NCBI GenBank assembly: GCA_963969345.1
Contig: OZ017766.1
Span: 11,470,001-11,534,000 of the forward strand
Direction of reading: 5' to 3'
Length of the DNA stretch: 64,000 bases
From: Turbatrix aceti
Taxonomy: Eukaryota; Nematoda; Chromadorea; Rhabditida; Panagrolaimidae
Position numbers and translations under genes: made by a program. This document shows, piece after piece, positions 21,575-31,867 of this stretch. Position 1 is the first letter of the stretch. Each line of letters starts with the position of its first letter. The notes beneath the pieces were generated by a model. It did not search any database, had not been told where the DNA came from, and saw nothing but the letters and a program-made list of their open reading frames with translations.

Positions 21575-21780
21575 TCATGCCGCGAACGCTGCCACGCCGC
21601 AGCGACGTTGCGTCTCTCATTCTTCCTTACAACGGATGCTGCCACGCCGCAGCGACGTTGCGTCGCGTTCATCTCTTTTCATCCCAGCGACTCTGCCACG
21701 CTGCAGCGACATAGCTTCTCTCCCTATTCTTCTCCATCGACTTTGTCGCGCACCAGCGACGTAGCTTCCCTCAGTTCATT
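21575..21780 (-). repeat. inverted 50-bp tandem array inside the fold-back element
   Basis: About four units in reverse orientation (GCTGCCACGCCGCAGCGACG, TTGCGTC), degenerating toward the right. With the array at 21010-21357 it can form a long hairpin. Confidence 0.75.
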
Positions 21781-22201
21781 GTGCAGCGATATCTACAGAT
21801 GTGATTTTGTTGGTGTTAATGAATAAATATTATAATAAGATTTGCTTATGAAACTAAAAGAGGGCAAAATAAAGTTCTAAATTGTTAAATAAATATATTA
21901 TTTTAATAATTTATAACATACACAAAATACATTTAAAACCAAATCACAATTATATTTTACGTCAATTTACTTCATGCCATCGTATGAAGAAGCATGTTTA
22001 TCAAATTTACTCAATACAGAAGTTCTGTAAAGGTATTTCTAAATTTTTCAATAAAAATGCGTTTTGAAATCATTAAGCTTCTTCAGAAAATATTAATTGA
22101 AAATAAAGCCAAAAAAAAAGATGACAGAAAAAATTTTTATTGTCCGCGTGTTATATTGTTCCCGCCAAAAAATGAAAAGCGTGGCGTGTAACCAATTTCA
22201 G

Positions 22202-22654
22202 ATGGGTAATACGATTTCAGCGGGGCAAGAAAGCGCGATGAAGGAAGCCAACGAGACCAACGACAACACCGTTGGGGAACAGCCGGAGGAGCAGAACGAT
22301 GGACCCGCGGACGAGGCGAACGAGGAGGACGCCAAGATGAAAGCGGCGATCGTCGAAGCCGTTGCATAGGCAATGTCGGCCGCCAAGAAGGACTCCAAAC
22401 GGAAGCAGGAGGAGGACCTGGACAAGAAAATTGCCGAGGCCGAAAAGTTCGCAGAACAGTTGGCGAGCATGCAGAAACGGTCCCCGGCGGGCTCATTCAA
22501 GTCGAAGGGCAACAGAAAGCAGTACGAGATCAATTGCAGGGTCCTCGACATCATCGCAAAGAGCAACGACGAGGAAACCAAGGCGGAGATCACGAAAATC
22601 CTGAACGAGCGCAACGAGATCCTGGAGCTCACGGACAAGAATCCAGAGCTCTGA
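22202..22654 (+). pseudogene. gag-like frame of the DIRS/PAT-like element, with in-frame stop
   Basis: Starts MGNTISAGQESAMKEANE, then an acidic region to EAVA. A single in-frame TAG (22367-22369) follows, and the same frame continues MSAAKKDSKRKQEEDLDKKI, a charged coiled-coil-like segment of about 93 residues ending at TGA 22652-22654. The zinc-knuckle frame starts in another phase right after. I do not recognise a specific gag family. The stop and frameshift occur in both palindrome arms, so they predate the duplication (or the assembly copied them). Confidence 0.55.
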
Positions 22655-22673
22655 AACGGTCGAGGCAAAGGCG

Positions 22674-22934
22674 ATGAGGGAGAGAAAAATCACGGCAAGC
22701 GCGGGAGGAAGCCCGGAGGCGAAGAAGCGGAAGATGCCCTTTCGGGAACGGGAAGGCGGGCGCACTGGTCCTGTCTTCCCAACACACTCACAGTATTGGT
22801 ACGGCGCAATCCCACAACAACGCCCCATCTACCTACCTCAATACTTGCAGCGCCAGTACCAGAGTAAAGGGAACCTGTGCAACAACTGCGGGAAGCCCGG
22901 CCATTTCGCACGCGATTGCAACCAGCGACAGTAA
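22674..22934 (+). CDS. CCHC zinc-knuckle (nucleocapsid-like) segment of the retroelement
   Basis: An 86-residue frame ending with CNNCGKPGHFARDC, a canonical CX2CX4HX4C knuckle that binds nucleic acid in Gag-type proteins, preceded by a Tyr/Gln-rich stretch. It lies between the gag-like frame and the RT, each in a different phase, and is probably part of one ancestral gag. Confidence 0.7.
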   Translation: MRERKITASAGGSPEAKKRKMPFREREGGRTGPVFPTHSQYWYGAIPQQRPIYLPQYLQRQYQSKGNLCNNCGKPGHFARDCNQRQ

Positions 22935-23582
22935 TTGTGAGTTTAAAAGAAAAAACTGGGGAGGAGAAGACCGGGTATGGAGGCCCGAAATCGGCCAAAA
23001 TCCAGTGGCAAACCGGTGGGAATTTTGGACTGGATTAACTAAAGACAAATACATTATCCGAACTGTAAGGGAAGGGTACAAGCTACCATTTGTGCGGGCC
23101 GAAAAGCCAGAATTCGAGTTAAAAAACCCGAAAGTGTCGGAGAGAGAAGAGATGTTTATCACTAAAGAACTGGGGGTTCTTCAGGAGAGAAAAGCCATCG
23201 AGCGCGTCCAGCGAAGACCAAAATGCATAAGCCCGATCGGCGTCGCATGGAACGGAGAGAAACCGAGGCTTATAGTAAACTTAAAGAAACTAAATAAATC
23301 GTTAATTAAGTTCCCTGTGAAACTGGAGGATCTGGGGCTGGTCTTGGGACAACTACCTAGAAAAGGGTGGTTAGCAAAGTTCGACATGAAATCCGGATAC
23401 CACCACGTGGGGATAGCAGAAGAGGACCAGCAGTTTCTGGGGTTCGAATGGAAAGGGGAACACTACGAATTTAAAGTGCTCCCCTTCGGCCTGTCCACAG
23501 CGCCGCACATTTTTACCAAATTATTCAGACCCATGCGGGCAGCATGGCGAAGCAGAGGCATGACGTGCGCTCTTTACGCTCT
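22930..23582 (+). pseudogene. reverse transcriptase, N-terminal part, truncated
   Basis: Open frame of about 215 residues: a WRPEIGQNPVANRWEFW lead-in, KLPFVRAEKPEFEL, PRLIVNLKKLNKSL (RT motif 1-2 region), LAKFDMKSGYHHVGIAEED (motif A with the first catalytic Asp) and VLPFGLSTAPHIFTKL (motif B). It ends after RSRGMTCALYA where a MITE begins, so the YxDD box and everything downstream are missing. Position 23464 gives Tyr here and His in the mirrored copy. Confidence 0.75.
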
Positions 23583-24142
23583 AAAATTTTTTCTGATGTT
23601 GAGGTAGAACCTTGACTTGAACCAAGATGATAAAAATGAGTCTCACGAGCGACGCCGAGATGCTAAAATTAGGCATTTAGTTCTGGAACAATTCCCAAAC
23701 ACAATGAACAACCATTTTTTATTTACCCACACATTTGTGGTCAACTTGCAATTCTGTTAAACCTCAACATCAGAATATTTGAGCTTGAATATGATTGCCA
23801 AAAAAATGACTACGCTGATACGGTTTTTTGCTTTAAACAAGTCAAATGTACTAAAAAATGATATTGCGAACGAATTCTACCTTTGAAACGTCGTCATAGT
23901 GGACTTTTTGTCGGCACAAAATTCTGATGTTGATGTAAAATTGTGAAATCGAGTTCCGTCCTCCTGTTCTTTGTGGAAATGTGCGGGCAAATAAAAAACG
24001 GTTGTCCATTATGTTTGGCAACATAAAGGAATTGTTCCAGAACTAAAGGCCTAATTTTAGCATCTCGGCGTCGCTCGTGAGACTCATTTTTATCATCTTG
24101 GTTCAAGTCAAGGTTCTACCTCAATATCAGAAAAAATTTTTT
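23583..24142. mobile_element. MITE with about 110-bp terminal inverted repeats, inside the RT
   Basis: About 560 bp. The left end reads AAATTTTTTCTGATGTTGAG and continues with GTAGAACCTTGACTTGAACC; the right end is its reverse complement with few changes for about 110 bp, as far as GGAATTGTTCC. No coding capacity. Target duplication was not resolved. The mirrored copy is 35191-35750. Confidence 0.7.
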
Positions 24143-24623
24143 CTTGATGTTGTTTGCGGTTACATGGGGTCCACTGAGCTTGTGCACTCTGAAAATAGTT
24201 TCTGCTTGCATTTTAAACCTTAAGAATGAGAAGATAGCTGAATTCCAGAATTATAGAGCCTTTGAAACCCCCCTAGACGGCTATGCTTCCGAGAAGAGCG
24301 TCTGCGATCCCCATTTTTCCAGGAAAGCTAATGTATCGAGCGATATGTGTTTCTAATTGATGAAACATGCTCACCTTGTAATAAAAACTCAATTCGCAGC
24401 CATCATACCTAAAAAACGCATTTTTACAGCACAAAAAGTACCTTACACTTAAACTTTCCGTCGCACGTTTTGTACAAATCGATATCGCAAAAATCCATTT
24501 TCTAACGAATCTGTCTGAAACTTGGCAATACTAAGGCTATATTTATGCAAGGGTGTTTATCAAAAAAATTTGAGCCTGAACCAACACGTTTGAACAGGGC
24601 ACTGTACAAATTGATGTTCACAC
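24143..24623. other. unassigned sequence between two transposons
   Basis: About 480 bp between the MITE and the TTAA element. No convincing continuation of the RT. A segment near 24450 (CTTAAACTTTCCGTCGCACG) resembles the flank of the TTAA element at 25765-25785, so this may be part of an older nested element. Confidence 0.4.
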
Positions 24624-24627
24624 TTAA

Positions 24628-25763
24628 GACGCACTCTGCGACAGGATTTAGGACGAAGGACACAGCATTTTTACAACTTCAAATGTTAAAAGTCAGAATT
24701 GTAGGCATCCATGAGGAGGGTCGAAATCCAAAATATTAGATTTTTTGACAACCAGATTCTGGAGATTTGGCTTCTGAAAGTTTCTAACCTCCATTTTACA
24801 ACTCGGTCAGTTGAAATCATAAAGCTCTGAAAAGTTTCTTAGGGGGGTTTTTTGGGACGAGAAATCGAGTGACGTACTCAGATTTTTTTAAAAAAACAGC
24901 TGCATCAGTACGCACCGGGGTTGCGTTGTTTTTTAATTGGTCGCCATATCAATACGAAGAGAGCTGAATCAGTTCTGAAAAGCCTGTCTTGTAGCAAATT
25001 TTTTTCTCTATCCTCTGATCTATTTGAAAAAAAAATACCACTCCACCAATTATTTTTAAAATAATTTTGAAACACGCGCGTTGAAAACAAAAGCAGACGC
25101 AAATGTCGTGCGCGCAACGTGTGAGCAGCTAGCACCAGGTGCCGCGCACGCTTTGACTGCTAAAATTTTTCCCGCGCTTTTCGGCCTACAACTTTTTGGC
25201 CATGAGACCCGTAGATTTGTTCTTGAATGTTTCGCGCGGCAGCGGTGCTAGCTGCTCACACGTTGCGCGCACGACATTTGCGTCTGCTTTTGTTTTCAAC
25301 GCGCGTGTTTCAAAATTATTTTAAAAATAATTGGTGGAGTGGTATTTTTTTTTCAAATAGATCAGAGGATAGAGAAAAAAATTTGCTACAAGACAGGCTT
25401 TTCAGAACTGATTCAGCTCTCTTCGTATTGATATGACGACCAATTAAAAAACAACGCAACCCCGGTGCGTACTGATGCAGCTGTTTTTTTAAAAAAATCT
25501 GAGTACGTCACTCGATTTCTCGTCCCAAAAAACCCCCCTAAGAAACTTTTCAGAGCTTTATGATTTCAACTGACCGAGTTGTAAAATGGAGGTTAGAAAC
25601 TTTCAGAAGCCAAATCTCCAGAATCTGGTTGTCAAAAAATCTAATATTTTGGATTTCGACCCTCCTCATGGATGCCTACAATTCTGACTTTTAACATTTG
25701 AAGTTGTAAAAATGCTGTGTCCTCGCCTCCCCCTTGTCCCTAAATCCTGTCGCAGAGTGCGTC
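24628..25763. mobile_element. TTAA-flanked palindromic (fold-back) element 1
   Basis: 1,136 bp flanked by TTAA on both sides (24624-24627 and 25764-25767). Ends are GACGCACTCTGCGACAGGAT and its reverse complement. Almost the whole element is two arms of about 500 bp (24628-25132 and 25246-25763) around a 113-bp loop with GC-rich sequence. No coding capacity. TTAA target use is typical of piggyBac-type elements, and palindromic TTAA elements are known from C. elegans. The mirrored copy is 33570-34705. Confidence 0.8.
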
Positions 25764-25909
25764 TTAAACTTCCCGTCGCTACTGTACATGTATCTAAAAA
25801 TGTGTTTAATCGATTGCAAAAAAAAATTTAACAAACACTTGCATATGAACCCTTGTAAACGTGATGAAGTTTTACGCTTATGCCGAATGCGCTAGCAGCA
25901 GCAAATTAA

Positions 25910-27260
25910 GAGGCAGTCTGCGACAGGATTTAGGTCGGCCGACAAGACTTTTTTACACTTTCAAATATTTTGAGCCAGAATTGTTCCCCACCCCTAAAAA
26001 CCTTTATTCCCGCCAAACACAGATTTTTAAAAAAATCGGATTCTGTAATTCTAGATTCTGAAAGGTTTTTGATAAAAATTGATGGCACGCGCTCTGTTCA
26101 TGAAGAAAAAGGCTGAAAATTTTTTTAGGGGGGTTTTCATTGACGCGGAACACGAAGACGTAATCAAATTTTTTTTATCGTTACGGTAAGTGCCACTTTT
26201 GGGCTAAAATTGATGGTTTTTTGGCCACCACTGATTGGGTTTTCAGAGGTGCCAACAATGGCATAGCCGATCTTTTTCCCCTTGTTTTGACGCGTCGAAT
26301 GGGGTAACGCATGAAACAAAGGAGTGACCGCAATGAGGTCATCCATAGGCATTTATGATGCGCACTCGAGAAAACGCGCACAATTTCGCTTCAAGTGACA
26401 AAAAAAGAGCGTGCGCGCGCATAAAAGGTGTCATGTTCAAAAAAACGCCGTGAAGCCAATTTTTGTATTCTATGTCCACGGTCACTTTGGTAGGCTTGGT
26501 CATGTCCCAAATATCACTTTAAGCTAGTTTCACATTTTATCGGATAATTTTGCACAAAGTTACAGCGTTTGAAATTTTCATGTCTTTTCAAGGCCTGTGG
26601 CATCGCCAAATATTGTCAGGTAAAATACCCAAGGATAAAAATCAATCTTTGGGACATGCCAAAGCCTACTAAAGTGACCGTGGACATAGAAAACAATAAT
26701 TGGCTTCACGGCTTTTTTTTGAACATGACACCTTTTATGCGCACGCACGCTATTTTTTTGTCACTTCAAGCGAAATTGTGCGCGTTTTCTCGAGTGCGCA
26801 TCATAAATGCCTATGGATGACCTCATTGCGGTCACTCCTTTGTTTCATGCGTTACCCCATTCGACGCGTCAAAACAAGGGGAAAAAGATAGGCTATGCCA
26901 TTGTTGGCACCTCTGAAAACCCAATCAGTGGTGGCCAAAAAACCATCAATTTTAGCCCAAAAGTGGCACTTACCGTAACGATAAAAAAAACTTGATTACG
27001 TCTTCGCGTTCCGCGTCAATGAAAACCCCCCTAAAAAAATTTTCAGCCTTTTTCTTCATGAACAGAGCGCGTGCCATCAATTTTTATCAAAAACATTTCA
27101 GAATCCAGAATTACAGAATCCGATTTTTTTAAAAATCTGTGTTCGGCGGGAATAGAGGTTTTTAGGGGTGGGGAACAATTCTGGCTCAAAATATTTGAAA
27201 GTGTAAAAAAGTCTTGTCCTCGTCTCCCCCTTGTTCCTAAATCCTGTCGCAGACTGCCTC
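25910..27260. mobile_element. TTAA-flanked palindromic element 2 (complete)
   Basis: 1,351 bp flanked by TTAA (25906-25909 and 27261-27264), with ends GAGGCAGTCTGCGACAGGAT and reverse complement. These are related to element 1 but differ in the outer bases. The two arms meet near 26500-26530; the centre has a diverged stretch (26462-26529). The inverted-duplication match ends inside this element at 26461. Only a half-element with mixed features is present at 32693-33423. Confidence 0.8.
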
Positions 27261-27264
27261 TTAA

Positions 27265-27460
27265 GCGCGTGCATTATGAGCGCTATTTTAGCCACCACTT
27301 TGGTACGCTGTGATAATGTATAACATATACATATACGTATACAAAAAAATTTTACGAAAAATAAAACTTAAAAATGGAGTGTTCGGTTTAAATAACAACT
27401 CCGGTTCGTTTGCGAATTTCGTTCGATTTTTCGTACAAAATTAACTTTTTCGTCGAAACA
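27265..27460. other. short unique stretch, no gene seen
   Basis: Between TTAA element 2 and the 3' flank of TBC1D20: TATATACATATACG-type AT repeats and no coding frame. Confidence 0.4.
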
Positions 27461-27467
27461 TTGGTCA

Positions 27468-27473
27468 TTTATT
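27468..27473 (-). terminator. possible poly(A) signal of TBC1D20
   Basis: AATAAA on the minus strand, about 250 bases beyond the TBC1D20 stop. Confidence 0.4.
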
Positions 27474-27721
27474 CACTTTTTTTTACACCGAATGACAGCA
27501 ATATATATTTTTGTAACCCGACATACTGTAACGACAACAAGCACTGCGTGTAGGTTGTCGATCGATCACGGAGGAAGGGAAGGGAACGAGATGTGATTTT
27601 CGAAGGATAATCAATGAAAGTAATACAAAGTTTTCGTTTACCGGACTGATCAAGTCCGGAGAATATGATACATAAATCAGTTGAAAAAGACATGGAACGT
27701 TTTTTCGACAATGAAAACATG

Positions 27722-30700
27722 TTAGCTGAACGAGTTCTGGAGCAGCAAGTTCGACGACCAGAGCATGTAGTAGACAGCTGCGGCACTCACGGTCCCGGCG
27801 ACGATCCACGTACCAATCGCGTAGCGCGAAAGTACGTGCCCGGGTGGCGGCGGTCGGATGTACTGTCTCTGGGATTCGACGCAGGCTTGACGGTAGTTCT
27901 CGGTCAGGGCACCCGTGAGACGATCCGGAGGGTACCTAAAAAATAAAAGTATTGTAAAATATGAAAAACAAACGGTAAAAAAAACATTCAAAAAACTTTC
28001 AAATACTTCGCGGCAAGAGAAAACCATAAAAATCATTACCGTAATCCAATTAACAAAATAAAAAATTCAAATTTTTCCGCGGTTTCTTTCAAAACTTCAA
28101 AAAAACGCAAGAAAGCGTTTAAAAAGGCAATTTTTATATTTCGTGGCGAGACAAAATCCGAAAAATTCGTTACTTGGCGCGAAAACAATATTTTCGTGCG
28201 AAGACAACTGAATTTCTCTTTTTTTTTGTGCAAACCCCTCCAATTTCCTTCCCCAAAAAAACCAACCTGTGAAGAAGATCAAAAGCACTCGACAAAACCT
28301 CTGACATGTCGAGACTCGAAGGAAATCTCGACAACAGGTGATGAAGCATCGCCATGTCCTTTTCGGTGTTATAAATTTCCTCCTCACGTGCCAAGACGAC
28401 GGCCGCCGTGACGTAAATAGGAAACAGGTGCGGAGTCGAGAGAAATACGTCGAAGCAATTCACAACCGTTGGATAATCGTCTATGACGTGGGAAAACCAG
28501 GTCAGCGGCCACGACAGGGCAAAGAGGCATCCGAGTTCGGCCTCGCGAAGGTGTTCTTCGAGTTTTCGGTTGTGATTGTGCAGGAGGACGTACATGTAGC
28601 CGAGGTCATGCATCGCTGTGGCTTCGAGGGTTCGCGTCAGGTATCCACGAAAAACAAATCGATTTGCGAGTATTCGAGTGACTTTGAGCGCTGGGGCGAC
28701 GCCGAGGACGAGGATGAGGGTCAGGCATATGTCATGGAATCCTGAAAAACATGAAAAAGATGTAAAACAACAAAAATTAAAAAAAAATATTGTAAAAACA
28801 AAAAAAAACTTTCGAAAAAAATTGCGTTTGAGAAAAAAAACCACCGTAAAAGTAAACTAACGGTAATCAGATTCTTGGAACAAAAAACACCGTAAAAAAA
28901 CTCAATTTTTTCCCGAAAAAAAAAATCTATTCAAAAAAGAACCGTAAAATGAACAAAGTAAGTTCGAAAAAAATGTTATATTTTGCATTTTATAACATGA
29001 AAGAAAAAAAACTACCGAAAAAAATTGTAACAATGATCTCAAAACGAAAAAAATGCAAATCAAAAAAAATTTCGTAAAAAGTAACCAAATCCCGAAAAGA
29101 AAAAAGTAACAAAATCTCAAAAAGAAAAAGTAACAAATATTTATACGAAAAAAGTTTGGAAAAAGAACAAAAAAGTATGATCGTAAAAAATGCAATAAAT
29201 TTGATCGTAACATAATCTGTCAAAAACTACAGTACTTCAATAACAGCAAAAATCGTAAAAAAAATCCTAAATGAAAAACAATTACGGTAACTAGGCTCTT
29301 GAAAAGAAAAGAACAGCAATGCTCTCGAAACGAAAAAAAACTATTTCGAAAAAATACCGTAAAAGAGTAAAACAATCCCAAAACAAAAAAATAACATGTA
29401 CAAAAAAACAGTGCCGTAAAATATTTAGTAATAAAACTAAGATCGTAAAAATGTTATCTTTCGCACGTAACATTATCCTTCGAAAACCACAGTACTTCAT
29501 TCAATAACAACTTCAAAACCAACAATTTTTTACCCCGTTTTTTGTTATTCCCGATCATTTTGTACTTTAGCCGACATTAGTAAACACCAAAAATTTTCGT
29601 GTAAACAAAGATTTCATAGATTTTTTGTTTTTTTTTCGACAAAATTTTACAAAGCTTACCTTGATAGTATCGAAAACTGTCATTTTCGCTGAGTATTCTG
29701 ACAATTAGTGGAATGAGATCTCGTTGAATAGAAACCCTCTCGTCTTCATCGGTCCCGGGTGGAAATCGTGTAAGCGTTCGATTGACGTCCATTTCAACCT
29801 GATGCCATTCGGGATGGGTTTTAAGAGACGATATCGATGGTTCATCGAGCTGCAAAAAAAAAGAAAAAAATTATACAATATTATACATTGCGTCAAATGT
29901 GAGAAAAATTAATTTTGACAGCGCATCAATCAATTTTCTGTGCATCAACTGCTGTAATGACCGACACAGAAATAATCATCAAATAAATATGAATATCGTC
30001 ATAAAACATGATTGCGACAAAAAAACTTGAATTATCGCATAAATATTTTTTAGGCCAAATAAATTTTCTTCGTGTTTTTGTAATTTTTATATTTTTTGTT
30101 GTGTTCACAAACGCATTCATTTTTCTTTTTTTCTCTCCAGCCCTAGTGCACTAAAAAATCAGCAAAAAAAAGCAAGCCGATAACAAAAAAATATAAAGTG
30201 CTGCACCAATAAACAAGTCAACACAAAGAAAAATTGAGGGGTTCAAAAAAAGAAAAGATAAAGGTTGTTGCACGAATTCGTGCACGAAGAAGAACACACT
30301 AAAAGTACAAATCATGGGTCTTTGTTGTGCCTGGTGGGATAAAAATATTTTTTTTAAATCGTGGTACACGGATAACAAACATCTGTAGACCGGAAATTAT
30401 GTGACGTCAAATAAAAAATTTGTCGATGATCCCAACACGAAAATGTAAATTTCGTGCCAAGACTTTAGAACTTTAGAAGTAATTACGATATTTTTCGACA
30501 AACAAAAAAATGTTCTTAGTACCGTAATTTAAGTAATAAAAATTTTTATGGTCTCAACGCGAAATTTTTTTTCGTGCTTGTTTAAAAGTAAAAATTACGA
30601 GAGATGTAATTTTTCTTCGATGATCTCAACACGAAAACTCTATTTTCGTGACGAGAGAACGAAATCGTAATTACGATATTGCTTTGTATCGTAATATGTA

Positions 30701-31369
30701 TCAGTAAAACAATTTTTATTTTCTCAAACGAAAAAAATCGTGCCGAGACAACAAAATTAAAAATTACGATATTTTTGCTAGAAAACAAAAAAAAATTTGT
30801 TTCGTATCGTAATTTTTAAAATAAAATTTTTCTTCCCAAATCTCAACACGAAAATTTTTTTCGTTCCAAGAGAAAAAAAAACTCACATCATCATCGCTTA
30901 TGGAAACCGAACTTCTCGCAGTTTCGTAATCACTCTCCGAACACGAGCAATTCGAATCGTTATCAACCGAAGCCGCATCACTTCCACCCAGATCGACGTC
31001 AATGCAGTCAGCGAGGATGGGCCACACCTTAGCGCGTATCTCGTCGGTCACGAGGCCTCCTTCGGTTCTGGCAAACGTTCTCAGCTCGCAAACATGCTTT
31101 CTGAGATCCTCGGTCGTCCAGGAGAGGTACTGCGTGAGACGAGCGTGTTTCCTGAGAAGAACTTTTCTCTTCGCACGTGCGAGATCGCCGAGAGGTTCAT
31201 CGCAGCTTCCATCATCGTTGATAATTGTCGACATCGTCGATTTGGAAGAATGTCTCCTGGATCGGACAATCGGTGACATGCCAGGACCGTAGTGCTGGGG
31301 AGTCGGGGGATCAGACATGTCCGATGAATAATTATTGGTCAGGTGGAGGTCGTCGATGTCCTGAACCAT
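27722..31369 (-). CDS. TBC1D20: TBC1D20-like Rab GTPase-activating protein
   Basis: Four exons join in phase: 31369-30887, 29849-29660, 28741-28267 and 27935-27722, giving 453 residues (human TBC1D20 is about 400). It is an ER-anchored GAP for Rab1/Rab18 in ER-to-Golgi traffic and lipid-droplet biology. Seen: a low-complexity acidic/Ser N-terminus; GLVTDEIRAKVWPILAD (start of the TBC domain); DVNRTLTRFP with the arginine-finger position; YYQGFHDICLTLILVLG (the YxQ-type finger motif, split by an intron); LAREEEIYNTEKDMAMLHH; and a C-terminal hydrophobic helix IGTWIVAGTVSAAAVYYMLW followed by a short tail, as in the family's membrane anchor. ATG 31369 has context AAAATGG; an in-frame ATG at 31405 is an alternative. 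It is single-copy in the spacer of palindrome 2. Introns 1-3 are AT-rich, with hairpin repeats. Confidence 0.92.
30420..30880. repeat. TCTCG...CGAGA hairpin repeats in TBC1D20 intron 1
   Basis: Four or five degenerate copies of a palindromic module: GATCTCAACACGAAAA, then TTTTTCGTGCCGAGA, separated by AATTACGATATTTTT spacers. The last copy abuts the exon 1 donor. Confidence 0.6.
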
Positions 31370-31867
31370 TTTCCTTCGTTCGACAATAACACATTGGGAA
31401 AACAATCAAAAATCAAAACCAACCGGCAGTATCAGTGCAGCATCGTCGTCCACGCCCACATCGTCATCCGTCGCCGGCCGACGACGATGCATTATATTTG
31501 TTGTGTTGCAAAAAAAAGTTGTACGTACACACACGCAAAAAACCACGTCGAGTTAGTTAGTCAGTCAGTAAGCAACAATAATCGATTTCTCTCCGTCGCC
31601 GTCGCCGTAGTTCGACCGGCACAAAGCCAGCACGCTTGTTGGCAAGAAGAAAATTTCACAAAATTATTGAATGTAGAATGAAAGAATGAAAATAAATAAA
31701 AACAGCTGGAGTGCATAGAACAAAAAATTGCTAAAGAAGAAAAATTGTCCTGCTGACTTTTTTGTGTTGTTCAATTTTCGTTGTGAGAGGTCCTGTGAGT
31801 TCCAAAAAGAGAAAATAAACATGCGCGCACGCATGCAGCCATTTTTTGTCTGGAAGCTACCCAAGGT

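Larger units (their letters stand above)
20675..22153. mobile_element. fold-back-type DNA transposon, left arm only
   Basis: A 1,479-bp insertion with terminal inverted repeats starting TAACACGCGGACAATAAAAA (about 22 bp near-perfect, then imperfect inverted similarity further in), flanked by TA. ATAT with a one-base-shorter terminus fits equally well. The other palindrome arm shows the uninterrupted site at 37170-37185. Internally there is an array of about seven 50-bp units (21010-21357) and a facing inverted array of about four related units (21575-21780). No transposase frame is seen, so it is non-autonomous. Inverted arrays inside terminal repeats recall FB elements of flies. It splits the leader of the DIRS-like fragment. 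Confidence 0.8.
20340..23582 (+). mobile_element. DIRS/PAT-like retrotransposon fragment (gag, zinc knuckle, partial RT)
   Basis: A retroelement fragment directly 3' of MICAL. It has a GC-rich untranslated-looking leader (20340-22200, interrupted by another element), gag-like frames, a CCHC zinc knuckle and the first part of a reverse transcriptase. The RT stops before the YxDD box where a MITE begins at 23583; no RNase H, methyltransferase or tyrosine recombinase is seen. The DIRS/PAT assignment rests on the RT style (WEFWTGLTKDKYIIRTVREGY, LPFGLSTAPHIFTKL) and is an inference; other retroelement groups are possible. The left boundary is uncertain. Confidence 0.65.
9655..26461. repeat. palindrome 2, left arm
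   Basis: Inverted copy of 32872-48197. Matched positions sum to 57852 from the outer end to about 20672, then to 59333 after a 1,481-bp insertion present only here (20675-22153 plus TA). Constant sums at many points imply no other net indel. Visible substitutions include 16123 (A here, G in the other copy), 23464, 24077 and 24576. Contents: MICAL, a SINE, a DIRS-like fragment, a MITE and fold-back elements. Confidence 0.92.

Noticed and set aside
24144..24356. Short open frame after the MITE that might continue the RT
   Set aside because: No YxDD box or later RT motif can be placed with confidence; it may be part of another nested element.
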